Assembly (NCBI GenBank): GCA_020057645.1
Contig: JAGVFL010000099.1
Location: 1-12,248, forward strand
Length of the DNA: 12,248 nt
Reading direction: 5' to 3'
From: Candidatus Omnitrophota bacterium
GTDB taxonomy: Bacteria; Omnitrophota; Gorgyraeia; Gorgyraeales; Gorgyraeaceae
A program made the translations under genes and the position numbers. A model generated the notes under the pieces. The model was given only the letters and a program-made list of their open reading frames with translations. It had not been told where the DNA came from and ran no database searches. Below, piece after piece: positions 1 through 6,881 of this stretch; the stretch's first letter is position 1; every line of letters starts with the position of its first letter.

Positions 1-417
1 ATATTTATGATCGGAAATCTTACAAGGGATCCGGAACTTCGTTATGTGCCGAGCGGCGCGCCGGTTGCTACTTTTGGCCTGGCTGTGAATAGAACATTCG
101 TGACGCAGCACGGGGATAAAAAGGACGAGGTATGTTTTGTGAGGGTGGTAGTATTCGGCAAGCAGGCCGAAAGCTGCAGTCAATACCTGACCAAAGGCAG
201 GCCTGTATTTGTAGAAGGAAGGCTGCAGTACCGCGCATGGGAACAGGATGGCCAGAAACGCAGCACCCTGGATATAGTGGCTGACAGGGTCCAATTTTTA
301 GGGGCCCCGGGAAAACAGGGCTCAGGCTCGGAAGAGATGCCCGAATCCCACAAAGAAACACTCACAGAAGAAGCGCCGGTAGACAATGTAAAGCCGGAAG
401 AAGAAACGCCGTTCTAA
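1..417 (+). CDS. ssb: Single-stranded DNA-binding protein, 5' end outside window
   Basis: SSB coats single-stranded DNA during replication, repair and recombination and recruits partner proteins through its C-terminal tip. The OB-fold reads from the first codon: IFMIGNLTRDPELRYVPSG matches the family's usual 'NKVILIGNLTRDPE' opening, so the real start lies a few codons upstream and the ATG at 7 is internal. The fold runs to about residue 105 (VRVVVFGKQAE, VEGRLQYRAWEQDGQKR). A low-complexity acidic linker follows, ending in EEETPF, the acidic tip with terminal Pro-Phe that binds SSB partners. The gene is first in an ssb-rpsR-rplI-dnaB cluster; rpsF, usually before ssb, would be expected just outside. 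A heptamer-based inverted repeat begins two bases after the stop codon. Confidence 0.96.
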   Translation: MFMIGNLTRDPELRYVPSGAPVATFGLAVNRTFVTQHGDKKDEVCFVRVVVFGKQAESCSQYLTKGRPVFVEGRLQYRAWEQDGQKRSTLDIVADRVQFLGAPGKQGSGSEEMPESHKETLTEEAPVDNVKPEEETPF

Positions 418-418
418 C

Positions 419-486
419 TTCGTCGCTCGTCGTTCGTGATTCGTGAATCGTAATCGAACGACGAACCACGAGCGACGAACGACGAA
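419..486. repeat. Heptamer-built inverted repeat, copy 1 (ssb-rpsR gap)
   Basis: The left half is tandem 7-base units TTCGTCG, CTCGTCG, TTCGTGA, TTCGTGA. The right half is units of the complementary type (ACGACGA, ACCACGA, GCGACGA, ACGACGA). Comparing the left 32 bases with the reverse complement of the right end gives about 26 matches, so the transcript could fold into a long imperfect stem. It contains the 11-mer TCGTGAATCGT (441-451), found in all four copies. It fills most of the gap between the ssb stop and the rpsR ribosome binding site. Confidence 0.9.
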
Positions 487-509
487 CACAGAAAGCAAGG
501 GGGGAGAAA

Positions 510-791
510 ATGCCAAGACGACCGGATGACAAGACAAAAAGACCAAAAACGAAAACGAAAAAATTTGATTCAAAAGAAAAATTTTTCAGGAAAAAATCGT
601 GCAGGTTCTGCCTGGATAAAACAGAGGCCATAGATTACAAAGATGTTATGAGGATGAAGAGGTTTATTACTGAAAAAGGCAAAATAATGCCCAACAGGCT
701 CACCGGCAATTGCGCAAAACACCAGCGTAAAATAGCAACTGCCGTAAAAAGAGCAAGGTATATGGCACTATTGCCATACGTAGGAGAGTAA
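510..791 (+). CDS. rpsR: 30S ribosomal protein S18, zinc-ribbon form
   Basis: S18 is a small-subunit protein that pairs with S6 on the platform of the 30S subunit. The protein is 93 residues, slightly long because of a lysine-rich N-terminal extension of about 28 residues. The core is clear: [49 protein letters not shown] is standard S18 over residues 42-90. C31 and C34 (CRFC) with C68 and H71 (CAKH) form a probable Zn-binding set, making this the zinc-dependent (C+) form rather than the zinc-independent form. A strong purine-rich ribosome binding site (AAGGGGGGAG, 497-506) supports the ATG at 510. It lies between ssb and rplI with a repeat on each side. Confidence 0.97.
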   Translation: MPRRPDDKTKRPKTKTKKFDSKEKFFRKKSCRFCLDKTEAIDYKDVMRMKRFITEKGKIMPNRLTGNCAKHQRKIATAVKRARYMALLPYVGE

Positions 792-792
792 C

Positions 793-876
793 TTCGTCGC
801 TCGTCGTTCGTGAATCGTGATTCGTCGTAGTTCGTTGCGAACCACGAACGACGAGCCACGAAAGACGAACGACGAA
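793..876. repeat. Heptamer-built inverted repeat, copy 2 (rpsR-rplI gap)
   Basis: It starts one base after the rpsR stop codon and ends just before the rplI ribosome binding site. Its first five 7-base units match the reverse complement of its last five at about 28 of 35 positions. A small inner hairpin (GTAGTTCG with CGAACCAC) lies near the apex. The core at 808-841 is the same as 1344-1377 in copy 3 except for one base (G837 versus A1373), so these two copies are related by descent or copying and did not arise as independent low-complexity DNA. Confidence 0.9.
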
Positions 877-888
877 ATAAGGAGAGCT

Positions 889-1332
889 ATGAAGGTAATA
901 CTTATAGAAGATGTAAAGAGTGTCGGGGCAATGGGGGATGTAGTGGATGTAAAAGACGGTTTTGCCAGGAATTTTTTATTCCCAAAGAACCTGGCGCGGT
1001 TAGCCGTCGGTTCCAATCTGAAAATCGTAGAGGATATAAGGAAGAAGAAAATACTCGCAGCCGCAAAAGAGAAAAAAGAGGCCGAGGCTTTAAAGGAAAA
1101 GATATCGGCCTTTTCCTGCACCATACCGGTTGAGGCAGGAGAAGACGATAAACTTTTCGGCAGCGTTACAAGCCAGGATATCAGCCGGGCCTTTGAACTG
1201 GAAGAGTTAACGGTAGAAAAGCGGAAAATAATGCTTGAAGAACCTATAAGAAAAATAGGCGTTTATAACATATCTGTAAAACTTCACCCGGAAGTAACTG
1301 CCGAGGTGAAGGTGTGGGTGGTGAAACGATAG
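889..1332 (+). CDS. rplI: 50S ribosomal protein L9
   Basis: L9 binds 23S rRNA near the base of the L1 stalk and extends away from the large subunit. The protein is 147 residues, the usual length. The N-terminal RNA-binding domain carries the family signature (VILIEDVKSVGAMGDVVDVKDGFARNFLFPKNLA split over residues 3-36). A charged connecting helix rich in Lys and Glu follows (about 45-75), then a C-terminal domain with KLFGSVT, another L9 hallmark. I chose ATG 889 because AAGGAG lies at 879-884 and the protein then starts exactly where L9 should. The frame stays open upstream to a GTG at 817 inside the repeat, but those 24 codons are repeat-derived and not part of L9. Confidence 0.97.
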   Translation: MKVILIEDVKSVGAMGDVVDVKDGFARNFLFPKNLARLAVGSNLKIVEDIRKKKILAAAKEKKEAEALKEKISAFSCTIPVEAGEDDKLFGSVTSQDISRAFELEELTVEKRKIMLEEPIRKIGVYNISVKLHPEVTAEVKVWVVKR

Positions 1333-1412
1333 TCGTTCGTCGCTCGTGAATCGTGATTCGTCGTAGTTCGTTACGAATGACGAGCCACGAACCACGAACG
1401 ACGAACGACGAA
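1333..1412. repeat. Heptamer-built inverted repeat, copy 3 (rplI-dnaB gap)
   Basis: It begins directly after the rplI TAG and ends three bases before the dnaB ATG. It has the same build as the other copies: TTCGTCG-type units on the left, CGACGAA-type units on the right, and the 11-mer TCGTGAATCGT at 1344-1354. Its 1344-1377 core matches copy 2 with one difference. It leaves no room for a Shine-Dalgarno sequence ahead of dnaB. Confidence 0.9.
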
Positions 1413-1415
1413 TAT

Positions 1416-2783
1416 ATGGACAAGCTTGATTTAAATTTAGAGAAGATGCCGCCGCAGAATCTGGAAGCGGAAATGGCTGTTCTGGGCTCTATGCTGATAG
1501 AAGAAACAGCTATCGGCTACGCCATAGAAATGCTGGACAGCGCCAGTTTCTATAACGACTCAAACCGCAGAATTTTTGAGAGCGTGATAAAATTGTACAG
1601 CGAAAGCAAAGCGGTCGATATGGTCACGCTGATAGAAGAGTTAAAAAAGACAGGAGACCTGGATAAAGTGGGCGGGTCTACCTATATTACCAATCTCACC
1701 ACGGTTGTGCCCACGGCAGCCAACATAATTCACTACGCCGCCATTGTAAAAGAAAAAGGCATACTGAGAAACCTTATCTCAGCCGCTACCAATATAATCT
1801 CTGAAAGTTATGACGCGCACGGCGAAGTGGAAAAGATTTTGGATAAGGCTGAGCGTATAATATTTGACATCTCTTCCAACAAAATAGAGTCAAGTTTTGT
1901 ACCGCTTAAAGAGATAATAAAAAAAAGCATAGAGACCATAGACCAGCTTTATCAGAAAAAAGCGCATGTCACGGGTATCCCTACCGGATTTATTGATTTG
2001 GACAGCCTGACCGCAGGGCTGCATCCGTCGGACCTGATAATTTTTGCAGGCCGCCCGTCAATGGGGAAAAGCGCTCTCGTAAGTTCCATAGCAGAACATG
2101 TGGGCGTGGTGGAAAAGATACCTCTTATTATATTCAGCCTGGAGATGTCAAAAGAACAGCTCGTGCAGAGGATGCTGTGCTCTCACGCGAGGGTGAACGC
2201 CCACAATGTCAGGACAGGCTTTTTATCACAGTCAGATTGGCCAAAACTTACAAATGCCGCGGGAAAGCTTTCGGAAGCCCCTATTTACATAGATGATACG
2301 GCAGGGCTTTCTGTCCTGGAGCTTAGGGCAAAAGCGAGAAGATTAAAATCCCAGCACAATATACAACTCATAGTTGTTGACTATCTGCAGTTGATGCAGG
2401 GCATGCCGGGTTCTGAAAATAGGCAGCAGGAGATATCGGAGATATCGCGCTCGTTAAAGGCCCTTGCGAGGGAGTTGAATGTCCCGGTCATAGCGGTTAG
2501 CCAGCTTTCAAGGGCAGTGGAAAATCGCCAGGACCGCAGGCCCCAGCTTTCTGATTTGCGGGAATCCGGAGCCATAGAGCAAGACGCTGATTTAGTAGGG
2601 CTTCTTTTAAGAGAGGAATATTATAATCCTACGGAGGAAAATAAAGGCATTGCGGACGTGATCATAGCAAAACAGCGCAACGGCCCGGTGGGTTCTGTAA
2701 AACTTGCGTTTATCAAGGACTATGCAAAGTTTGATAATCTTTCTTTAAATGAAGAAGGCCGGACAAGCGAGGAGGCATTTTGA
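1416..2783 (+). CDS. dnaB: Replicative DNA helicase DnaB
   Basis: DnaB is the hexameric ring helicase that unwinds DNA at the replication fork. The protein has 455 residues, normal for the family, and no intein. The N-terminal primase-interacting domain (PPQNLEAEMAVLGSML, residues 12-27) is followed by a linker and the RecA-like ATPase domain. This shows Walker A GRPSMGKSA (212-220), the catalytic Glu in SLEMS (E243), Walker B LIVVDYLQL (318-326) and the arginine finger in AKQRNGP (R421). ATG 1416 fits the family's usual start. The frame is open to a GTG at 1353, but those 21 codons come from repeat copy 3. No Shine-Dalgarno sequence precedes the ATG; translation may rely on coupling to rplI or on an unstructured A/T start region. 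It is the last gene of the cluster. Confidence 0.97.
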   Translation: MDKLDLNLEKMPPQNLEAEMAVLGSMLIEETAIGYAIEMLDSASFYNDSNRRIFESVIKLYSESKAVDMVTLIEELKKTGDLDKVGGSTYITNLTTVVPTAANIIHYAAIVKEKGILRNLISAATNIISESYDAHGEVEKILDKAERIIFDISSNKIESSFVPLKEIIKKSIETIDQLYQKKAHVTGIPTGFIDLDSLTAGLHPSDLIIFAGRPSMGKSALVSSIAEHVGVVEKIPLIIFSLEMSKEQLVQRMLCSHARVNAHNVRTGFLSQSDWPKLTNAAGKLSEAPIYIDDTAGLSVLELRAKARRLKSQHNIQLIVVDYLQLMQGMPGSENRQQEISEISRSLKALARELNVPVIAVSQLSRAVENRQDRRPQLSDLRESGAIEQDADLVGLLLREEYYNPTEENKGIADVIIAKQRNGPVGSVKLAFIKDYAKFDNLSLNEEGRTSEEAF

Positions 2784-2788
2784 CCGCT

Positions 2789-2820
2789 CTCGCTTCGGGA
2801 GCCCAACGCGAGTTTAATTT
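2789..2820 (+). terminator. Probable rho-independent terminator after dnaB
   Basis: CTCGC (2789-2793) pairs with GCGAG (2808-2812), with further internal pairing (TT with AA, GG with CC) around a GAGC loop, and TTTAATTT follows. The T tract is interrupted by two A residues, so termination may be partial. An overlapping alternative stem (GCTC 2786-2789 with GAGC 2799-2802) could compete. It lies just past the dnaB stop and just before a strong promoter, where an operon boundary is expected. Confidence 0.5.
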
Positions 2821-2847
2821 GACAGATATTTGTATATATGATATATT
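2819..2847 (+). promoter_or_regulatory. Sigma-70-type promoter for the bamA operon
   Basis: A perfect -35 TTGACA (2819-2824) is followed by a 17-base spacer and -10 TATATT (2842-2847). TG sits at 2839-2840, one base before the -10, giving an extended -10 element. Transcription would start near 2853-2856, leaving a 5' leader of about 45 bases that contains a perfect palindrome. It is the only clear promoter I see in the window. Confidence 0.78.
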
Positions 2848-2862
2848 GATGTATTAAATAAC

Positions 2863-2889
2863 TAAGGACAGGACATTGTCCTGTCCTTA
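2863..2889. repeat. 27-base palindrome in the bamA leader
   Basis: The arms TAAGGACAGGACA (2863-2875) and TGTCCTGTCCTTA (2877-2889) are perfect reverse complements around a single T. It has the same length and layout as the palindrome at 6882-6908, and the sequence differences between the two keep the pairing. No T run follows, so it is not an ordinary terminator. It starts about 10 bases into the predicted bamA transcript. Confidence 0.88.
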
Positions 2890-2899
2890 CAAAGACTAA

Positions 2900-5233
2900 A
2901 TGAAAAAATTTAAATTAAAAATAGCCATAATATTAGCTTTCGGTTTCCTATCTACCTGTATCGTCAGCCGTCTTCCCGCAATTGCTGAGGGAGAACCCGG
3001 CCAGAAGCTGATAAAATACGTTGACGTAAAGAATAATAAGACTGTTTCAGGCGCTACTATCCTGTCAAAATTGAAAACAAAAAAAGGCGATATGTTCTCC
3101 CAGAAGGTGGTGGATGAGGATATAAAAAGGCTGTATCTTTTGGGGTTTTTCAGCGACGTAAGCGTGTCCGTGGAAGACGTTCAGGATGAAGTGGGCGTTA
3201 TATTTACCGTTACCGAAAAAGCGCCTCTTACCAAAGTGATTTTTATCGGAAATAAAGTTTTTGATTCCAGGAGACTGGAAAGCGTTGTGGAGTCAAAACT
3301 AAATGAATTTGCGGATGAAAGAAAGCTTAAAAAAGATGCGGATAGCATAAAAGATTTGTACGAGAAAAAAGGCTATCCATGGGTGGGCGTAGTTTATAAA
3401 ATAGAAGTCGATGAAAATAATACTTTTTCTAAAGCTATATTCACGATAGACGAAGGCGCAAAGGCGGTTGTAAAAAAGTTGGACATAATAGGCAATACCG
3501 CATTCAGCGATAAGCGCATGCTAAAGATCATAAAATCAAAAACAGCCGGATTTTTCCGTTCAGGGGTTTATAAAAAAGAGGTGCTGGAAGATGACATAGA
3601 GCGTATCAAGAATTTTTATAAACAGGCGGGTTATCTGGATGTAAAGCCGGCGTATGAGCTTATTTTCCGTGAAAAGGCCAGAAGAAAATGGATTGAGCTT
3701 GTTGTGCGCATAGAAGAGGGCAGGAAATACGTAACAGGGAATATAAAAGTTGCGGGCAATGTTGTTTTTTCTGAAGAAGAATTGAAAGCGCTTTTAAAAA
3801 TGAAGCCCGGCGATACATTCACGGAAGAAGGGCTGCACGGTGACGTGGGGGGTATCCAGGAACATTATTTTGATAAAGGGTATATAATGGCCAGGGTCAG
3901 GCCTGATACGCTTTTAAATGTGGAGACGGACAGGGTTGATATCACGTATACCCTAGCAGAAGGAGAAGTAGCGTACGTAAATAAAATTAATATACGCGGA
4001 AACACCAAGACAAAGGATGTTGTTATACGCAGGGAATTAAGGATAAAGCCGGGAGAACGTTATGACGGGGCCAAGTTAAAAAGAAGCAAAGAGCGGCTCT
4101 ATAACTTAGGATATTTTGAGGACATAACATTTGATACGGAAGAGACGGCTGAGCCTGATAAAAGAGACATGGTAGTAGACGTAAAAGAGACAAAGACAGG
4201 CGAGTTCAGTTTTGGAGGCGGGTTCAGCTCGATAGATAAACTTATAGGTTTTGTGGAGGTAGAGCAGAAAAATTTTGATATGTTGAATTTCCCTACATTT
4301 ACGGGAGATGGGCAGAATCTTAAGCTTAGAGGCGAGTTTGGCTCCACCCGCAAGAATTATTTACTGAGCTGGACAGAGCCATGGATATTTAACCAGCCTC
4401 TTTCTTTCGGATTTGATTTATATGCCTCAGAACGCAATAAAAGCGGCTCTACAGGTTATGCCTATGATGAGAAAAGAAGCGGCGGAGATATAAGGTTTGG
4501 CAAAGAATTTAACGAAGTTTTAAGGGGGGATTTTACTTACAAAATAGAGACTGTGGACATATCTGACCTGGATAGCAACGTTTCCCAGGCATTAAAATAT
4601 GAAGAAGGGAAGAATACAATATCCAGCGCGATGTTCCAGCTTACCAAAGATACCACAGATAACAGATTCAATCCTGTAAAAGGGGCTATCCTGGTAGGGT
4701 CTATTGAAGTGGCAGGCGGGCCGTTTGGAGGCGACAAGGATTTTGCCAAATTTTTCAATTCAATGAGCCATTATTCCGAAATAGGGCCTTTTCTATTGGA
4801 ATTGAAATTGAGAGATGGAGTGGTCAGCACTTATGGAGGCAACAACGGGGCAGTGCCTGTCTATGAAAGATTTTTCGCAGGCGGCACATACACAATCAGA
4901 GGATTTAAAGAACGCGATATCGGCCCGAAAGATCAATCCGGAGACGCGATAGGCGGCGGGACATTGGCTGTTGCAAATGCGGAATTGACATTTTCAATAA
5001 TAGAAAATCTTAAGGGTGCTTTCTTCGTGGATGCCGGAAATGTGTGGCACGTGCCTGACAGTAAGCCAAAGGGCGGGACATCTGCAGGCGGCATTAAAGT
5101 AGGCGTGGGCACAGGCGTTAGGATCAAAACCCCTATAGGGCCTGTTAAATTAGATTATGGTTTTCCTGTTAATCCGAGCAATGATCAGGGCGATACCGGA
5201 AGGATCCATTTCAGCATGAGCAGGGGGTTTTGA
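2900..5233 (+). CDS. bamA: Outer membrane protein assembly factor BamA
   Basis: BamA is the central subunit of the complex that folds and inserts beta-barrel proteins into the outer membrane. The protein is 777 residues, close to the usual 800. It begins with a signal peptide (KKFKLK, then a hydrophobic stretch, cleavage likely after AIA at about residue 29). Five POTRA repeats follow, at about 36-108, 109-187, 188-275, 276-355 and 356-432; several show the typical IxGNxxF-type start and a GYF/GFF end. The C-terminal part is the 16-strand barrel: IRGF (666-669) matches the conserved VRGF lid motif, and the protein ends in SMSRGF with the aromatic final residue of a beta-signal. No Shine-Dalgarno sequence lies near the ATG; a palindrome fills most of the leader. 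It heads the envelope operon behind its own promoter. Cys20 is not in a proper lipobox, so it is not a lipoprotein. Confidence 0.96.
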   Translation: MKKFKLKIAIILAFGFLSTCIVSRLPAIAEGEPGQKLIKYVDVKNNKTVSGATILSKLKTKKGDMFSQKVVDEDIKRLYLLGFFSDVSVSVEDVQDEVGVIFTVTEKAPLTKVIFIGNKVFDSRRLESVVESKLNEFADERKLKKDADSIKDLYEKKGYPWVGVVYKIEVDENNTFSKAIFTIDEGAKAVVKKLDIIGNTAFSDKRMLKIIKSKTAGFFRSGVYKKEVLEDDIERIKNFYKQAGYLDVKPAYELIFREKARRKWIELVVRIEEGRKYVTGNIKVAGNVVFSEEELKALLKMKPGDTFTEEGLHGDVGGIQEHYFDKGYIMARVRPDTLLNVETDRVDITYTLAEGEVAYVNKINIRGNTKTKDVVIRRELRIKPGERYDGAKLKRSKERLYNLGYFEDITFDTEETAEPDKRDMVVDVKETKTGEFSFGGGFSSIDKLIGFVEVEQKNFDMLNFPTFTGDGQNLKLRGEFGSTRKNYLLSWTEPWIFNQPLSFGFDLYASERNKSGSTGYAYDEKRSGGDIRFGKEFNEVLRGDFTYKIETVDISDLDSNVSQALKYEEGKNTISSAMFQLTKDTTDNRFNPVKGAILVGSIEVAGGPFGGDKDFAKFFNSMSHYSEIGPFLLELKLRDGVVSTYGGNNGAVPVYERFFAGGTYTIRGFKERDIGPKDQSGDAIGGGTLAVANAELTFSIIENLKGAFFVDAGNVWHVPDSKPKGGTSAGGIKVGVGTGVRIKTPIGPVKLDYGFPVNPSNDQGDTGRIHFSMSRGF

Positions 5234-5286
5234 TTCGTCATTCGTCGCTCGTTTTTCGTGAATCGTAACGAACCACGAACGACGAA
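5234..5286. repeat. Heptamer-built inverted repeat, copy 4 (bamA-skp gap)
   Basis: A shorter member of the family at 1333-1412 and elsewhere. It starts immediately after the bamA stop and ends shortly before the skp ribosome binding site. The first 20 bases match the reverse complement of the last 20 at 17 positions. It contains TCGTGAATCGT (5256-5266) and shares TTCGTGAATCGTAA (5255-5268) with copy 1 (440-453). It lies about 3.8 kb from the other copies and in a different operon, so the family is not just a local duplication. Confidence 0.88.
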
Positions 5287-5300
5287 AATAGAGGTATAAA

Positions 5301-5822
5301 ATGAGGAAAATTTTAACAGCAATTTTAATAGGTACATTTTTATTCTCCATATCAGCTCCTGCTTTCAGTGAATCGCAGGGCAAGATCGGCTATATTGACC
5401 TTTCCAAGTCGTTTGACGAATACCAGAAGACAAAGGATTTCGACAAAGAGCTGGAAGCAAAAGGCGACATGAAACAGCAGGAGAGAGAAAAGCTCGTGCA
5501 AGATATAAGAAAGATGAGGGGAGAGCTGGAACTCATGAATAAGAATGCGCGCGAGAAGAAAGAGACAGACATAGAATCGAAAATAAAATCTCTTCAGGAT
5601 TTCGACCAGGAGGCAAAGACAGACCTCACAAAAGAGAGAGATAATATGGTAAAGGACATCCTTAAAGAGATGAGCGATGTCATAAAAGAATATGGAGAAA
5701 AGAACGGGTATTCTATCATTGTAAATGACAGGGTGCTTTTATACGGCGATTCCGGAATGGAACTCACGAACGAAGTTATAAAAATATTAAACGATAAATA
5801 CAAAACCGCACCGGGCAAATGA
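5301..5822 (+). CDS. skp: Periplasmic chaperone Skp (OmpH family)
   Basis: Skp is a trimeric, jellyfish-shaped chaperone that holds unfolded outer-membrane proteins in the periplasm on their way to BamA. The protein has 173 residues including a signal peptide (MRKILTAILIGTFLFSISAPAFS, cleavage near residue 23). Mature sequence GKIGYIDLSKSFDEYQKTKDF is the conserved OmpH opening strand. A long charged Lys/Glu-rich coiled coil follows (about 45-130) to form the tentacles, and the C-terminal strand NGYSIIVNDRVLLYGDSG completes the trimer body. GAGG at 5291-5294 supports ATG 5301. The bamA-skp-lpxD order is the same as in many diderm bacteria, which supports the assignment despite the weak sequence conservation usual in this family. 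Confidence 0.93.
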   Translation: MRKILTAILIGTFLFSISAPAFSESQGKIGYIDLSKSFDEYQKTKDFDKELEAKGDMKQQEREKLVQDIRKMRGELELMNKNAREKKETDIESKIKSLQDFDQEAKTDLTKERDNMVKDILKEMSDVIKEYGEKNGYSIIVNDRVLLYGDSGMELTNEVIKILNDKYKTAPGK

Positions 5823-5841
5823 GACAAAGGGGCGTTACGAT

Positions 5842-6876
5842 ATGCAGAAGACCTTAAAAGAGATAGCCAGTATCATAGACGGTGAAATAGTAGGCGATGA
5901 GAACATTGTTGTGACAGGCATATGCGGCATAAAAGAGGCGAAAGAAGGGGATATCACTTTTATCGCTAATTCAAGATATCTGCCTCTAATGGGCCACACA
6001 AGGGCATCAGCTATTATAACATCCAGGGAAGTTAAGGCAGCGCCTAAGGCGATTATACGGACCGAGGACCCATCTTTGGCATTTGCGAAGATGGTGTCTC
6101 TTCTGGCGCCGAATGAAGTCAGGATACATAAAGGCATTCATCCCACAGCTATTATAGGAGATGGGGTAAGGATAGGGAAAAATGTCGCGATAGAGCCATA
6201 TGTTGTGCTGGAAGACAATGTTGAGATAAAAGATAATACGATTTTATACGCCGGAGTTTATGTAGGCCATCATACTAAAATAGGAAAAGATTGCGTTATC
6301 TATCCGTATGTAATAATAAGAGAAAGAGTGACGGTAGGAAACAAGGTAGTTATCCACGGCGGGACTGTTATAGGCAGCGACGGTTTCGGGTTCTCCACGG
6401 TGCAAGGCGTGCATCATAGAATTCCGCAGATAGGGACAGTGATAATAGAGGACGATGTGGAGATAGGAGCCAATGTTACTATTGACAGGGCGCGTTTTGA
6501 TAAAACCATTATAAAAAAGGGCACTAAAATAGATAACCTTGTCCAGATCGCCCATAACGTATCAATAGGAGAAAATTCTATAATAGTCGCGCAAAGCGGT
6601 ATATCAGGCAGCGCGAATATAGGCAAGAATGTTACGATTGCGGGCCAATCAGGCGTTATAGGCCATATCTCTATAGGCGATAATGTCGTAGTGGCGGCAC
6701 AGGCAGGCGTGACAAAGTCTATACCTCCAAATACCTGCGTTTCAGGATATCCTGCCAAACCGCATATTCTGGCTAAGAGAATTCACGCGCTTACCCAGAA
6801 CCTTCCGGGTTTATTTAAAAAGGTAAAACAATTAGAAGAAGAGATCGAGAAATTAAAATCCGCAGAAAAAAAATAA
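5842..6876 (+). CDS. lpxD: UDP-3-O-acylglucosamine N-acyltransferase LpxD
   Basis: LpxD adds the second hydroxyacyl chain, from hydroxyacyl-ACP, to the amino group of UDP-3-O-acylglucosamine in lipid A synthesis. The protein is 344 residues, as expected. The N-terminal uridine-binding domain (about 1-100, with GDITFIANSRYLPLM) is followed by a left-handed beta helix of hexapeptide repeats (about 105-310). The catalytic His is H238 in QIAHNVSIGEN, equal to E. coli H239. GSDGFGFS and the end SGYPAKP are also typical. The C-terminal helix (KKVKQLEEEIEKLKSAEKK) is the usual trimer-end extension. AAAGGGG (5826-5832) supports the ATG. It follows skp after 19 bases and precedes lpxC-fabZ across a gap holding two hairpins. 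Confidence 0.97.
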   Translation: MQKTLKEIASIIDGEIVGDENIVVTGICGIKEAKEGDITFIANSRYLPLMGHTRASAIITSREVKAAPKAIIRTEDPSLAFAKMVSLLAPNEVRIHKGIHPTAIIGDGVRIGKNVAIEPYVVLEDNVEIKDNTILYAGVYVGHHTKIGKDCVIYPYVIIRERVTVGNKVVIHGGTVIGSDGFGFSTVQGVHHRIPQIGTVIIEDDVEIGANVTIDRARFDKTIIKKGTKIDNLVQIAHNVSIGENSIIVAQSGISGSANIGKNVTIAGQSGVIGHISIGDNVVVAAQAGVTKSIPPNTCVSGYPAKPHILAKRIHALTQNLPGLFKKVKQLEEEIEKLKSAEKK

Positions 6877-6881
6877 TGAGG

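Noticed and set aside
322-1124. Minus-strand open frames through the repeats and across ssb, rpsR and rplI
   Set aside because: They exist because the heptamer arrays have no stop codon in any frame. Their translations are repetitive (FVVRRSS type) joined to antisense of real genes, and they lack ribosome binding sites.
419-1412. CRISPR-like array from the regularly repeated heptamers
   Set aside because: Units are 7 bases with no spacers, arranged in opposite orientation on the two halves, and no cas gene is present.
1416-2783. Intein in dnaB, a common insertion site
   Set aside because: The protein is 455 residues with all helicase motifs at normal spacing and an uninterrupted Walker A motif.
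2900-2990. BamA as a lipoprotein because of Cys20 in LSTC
   Set aside because: Thr just before Cys does not fit the lipobox, and a normal signal peptidase I site (AIA) follows; BamA proteins are not lipoproteins.
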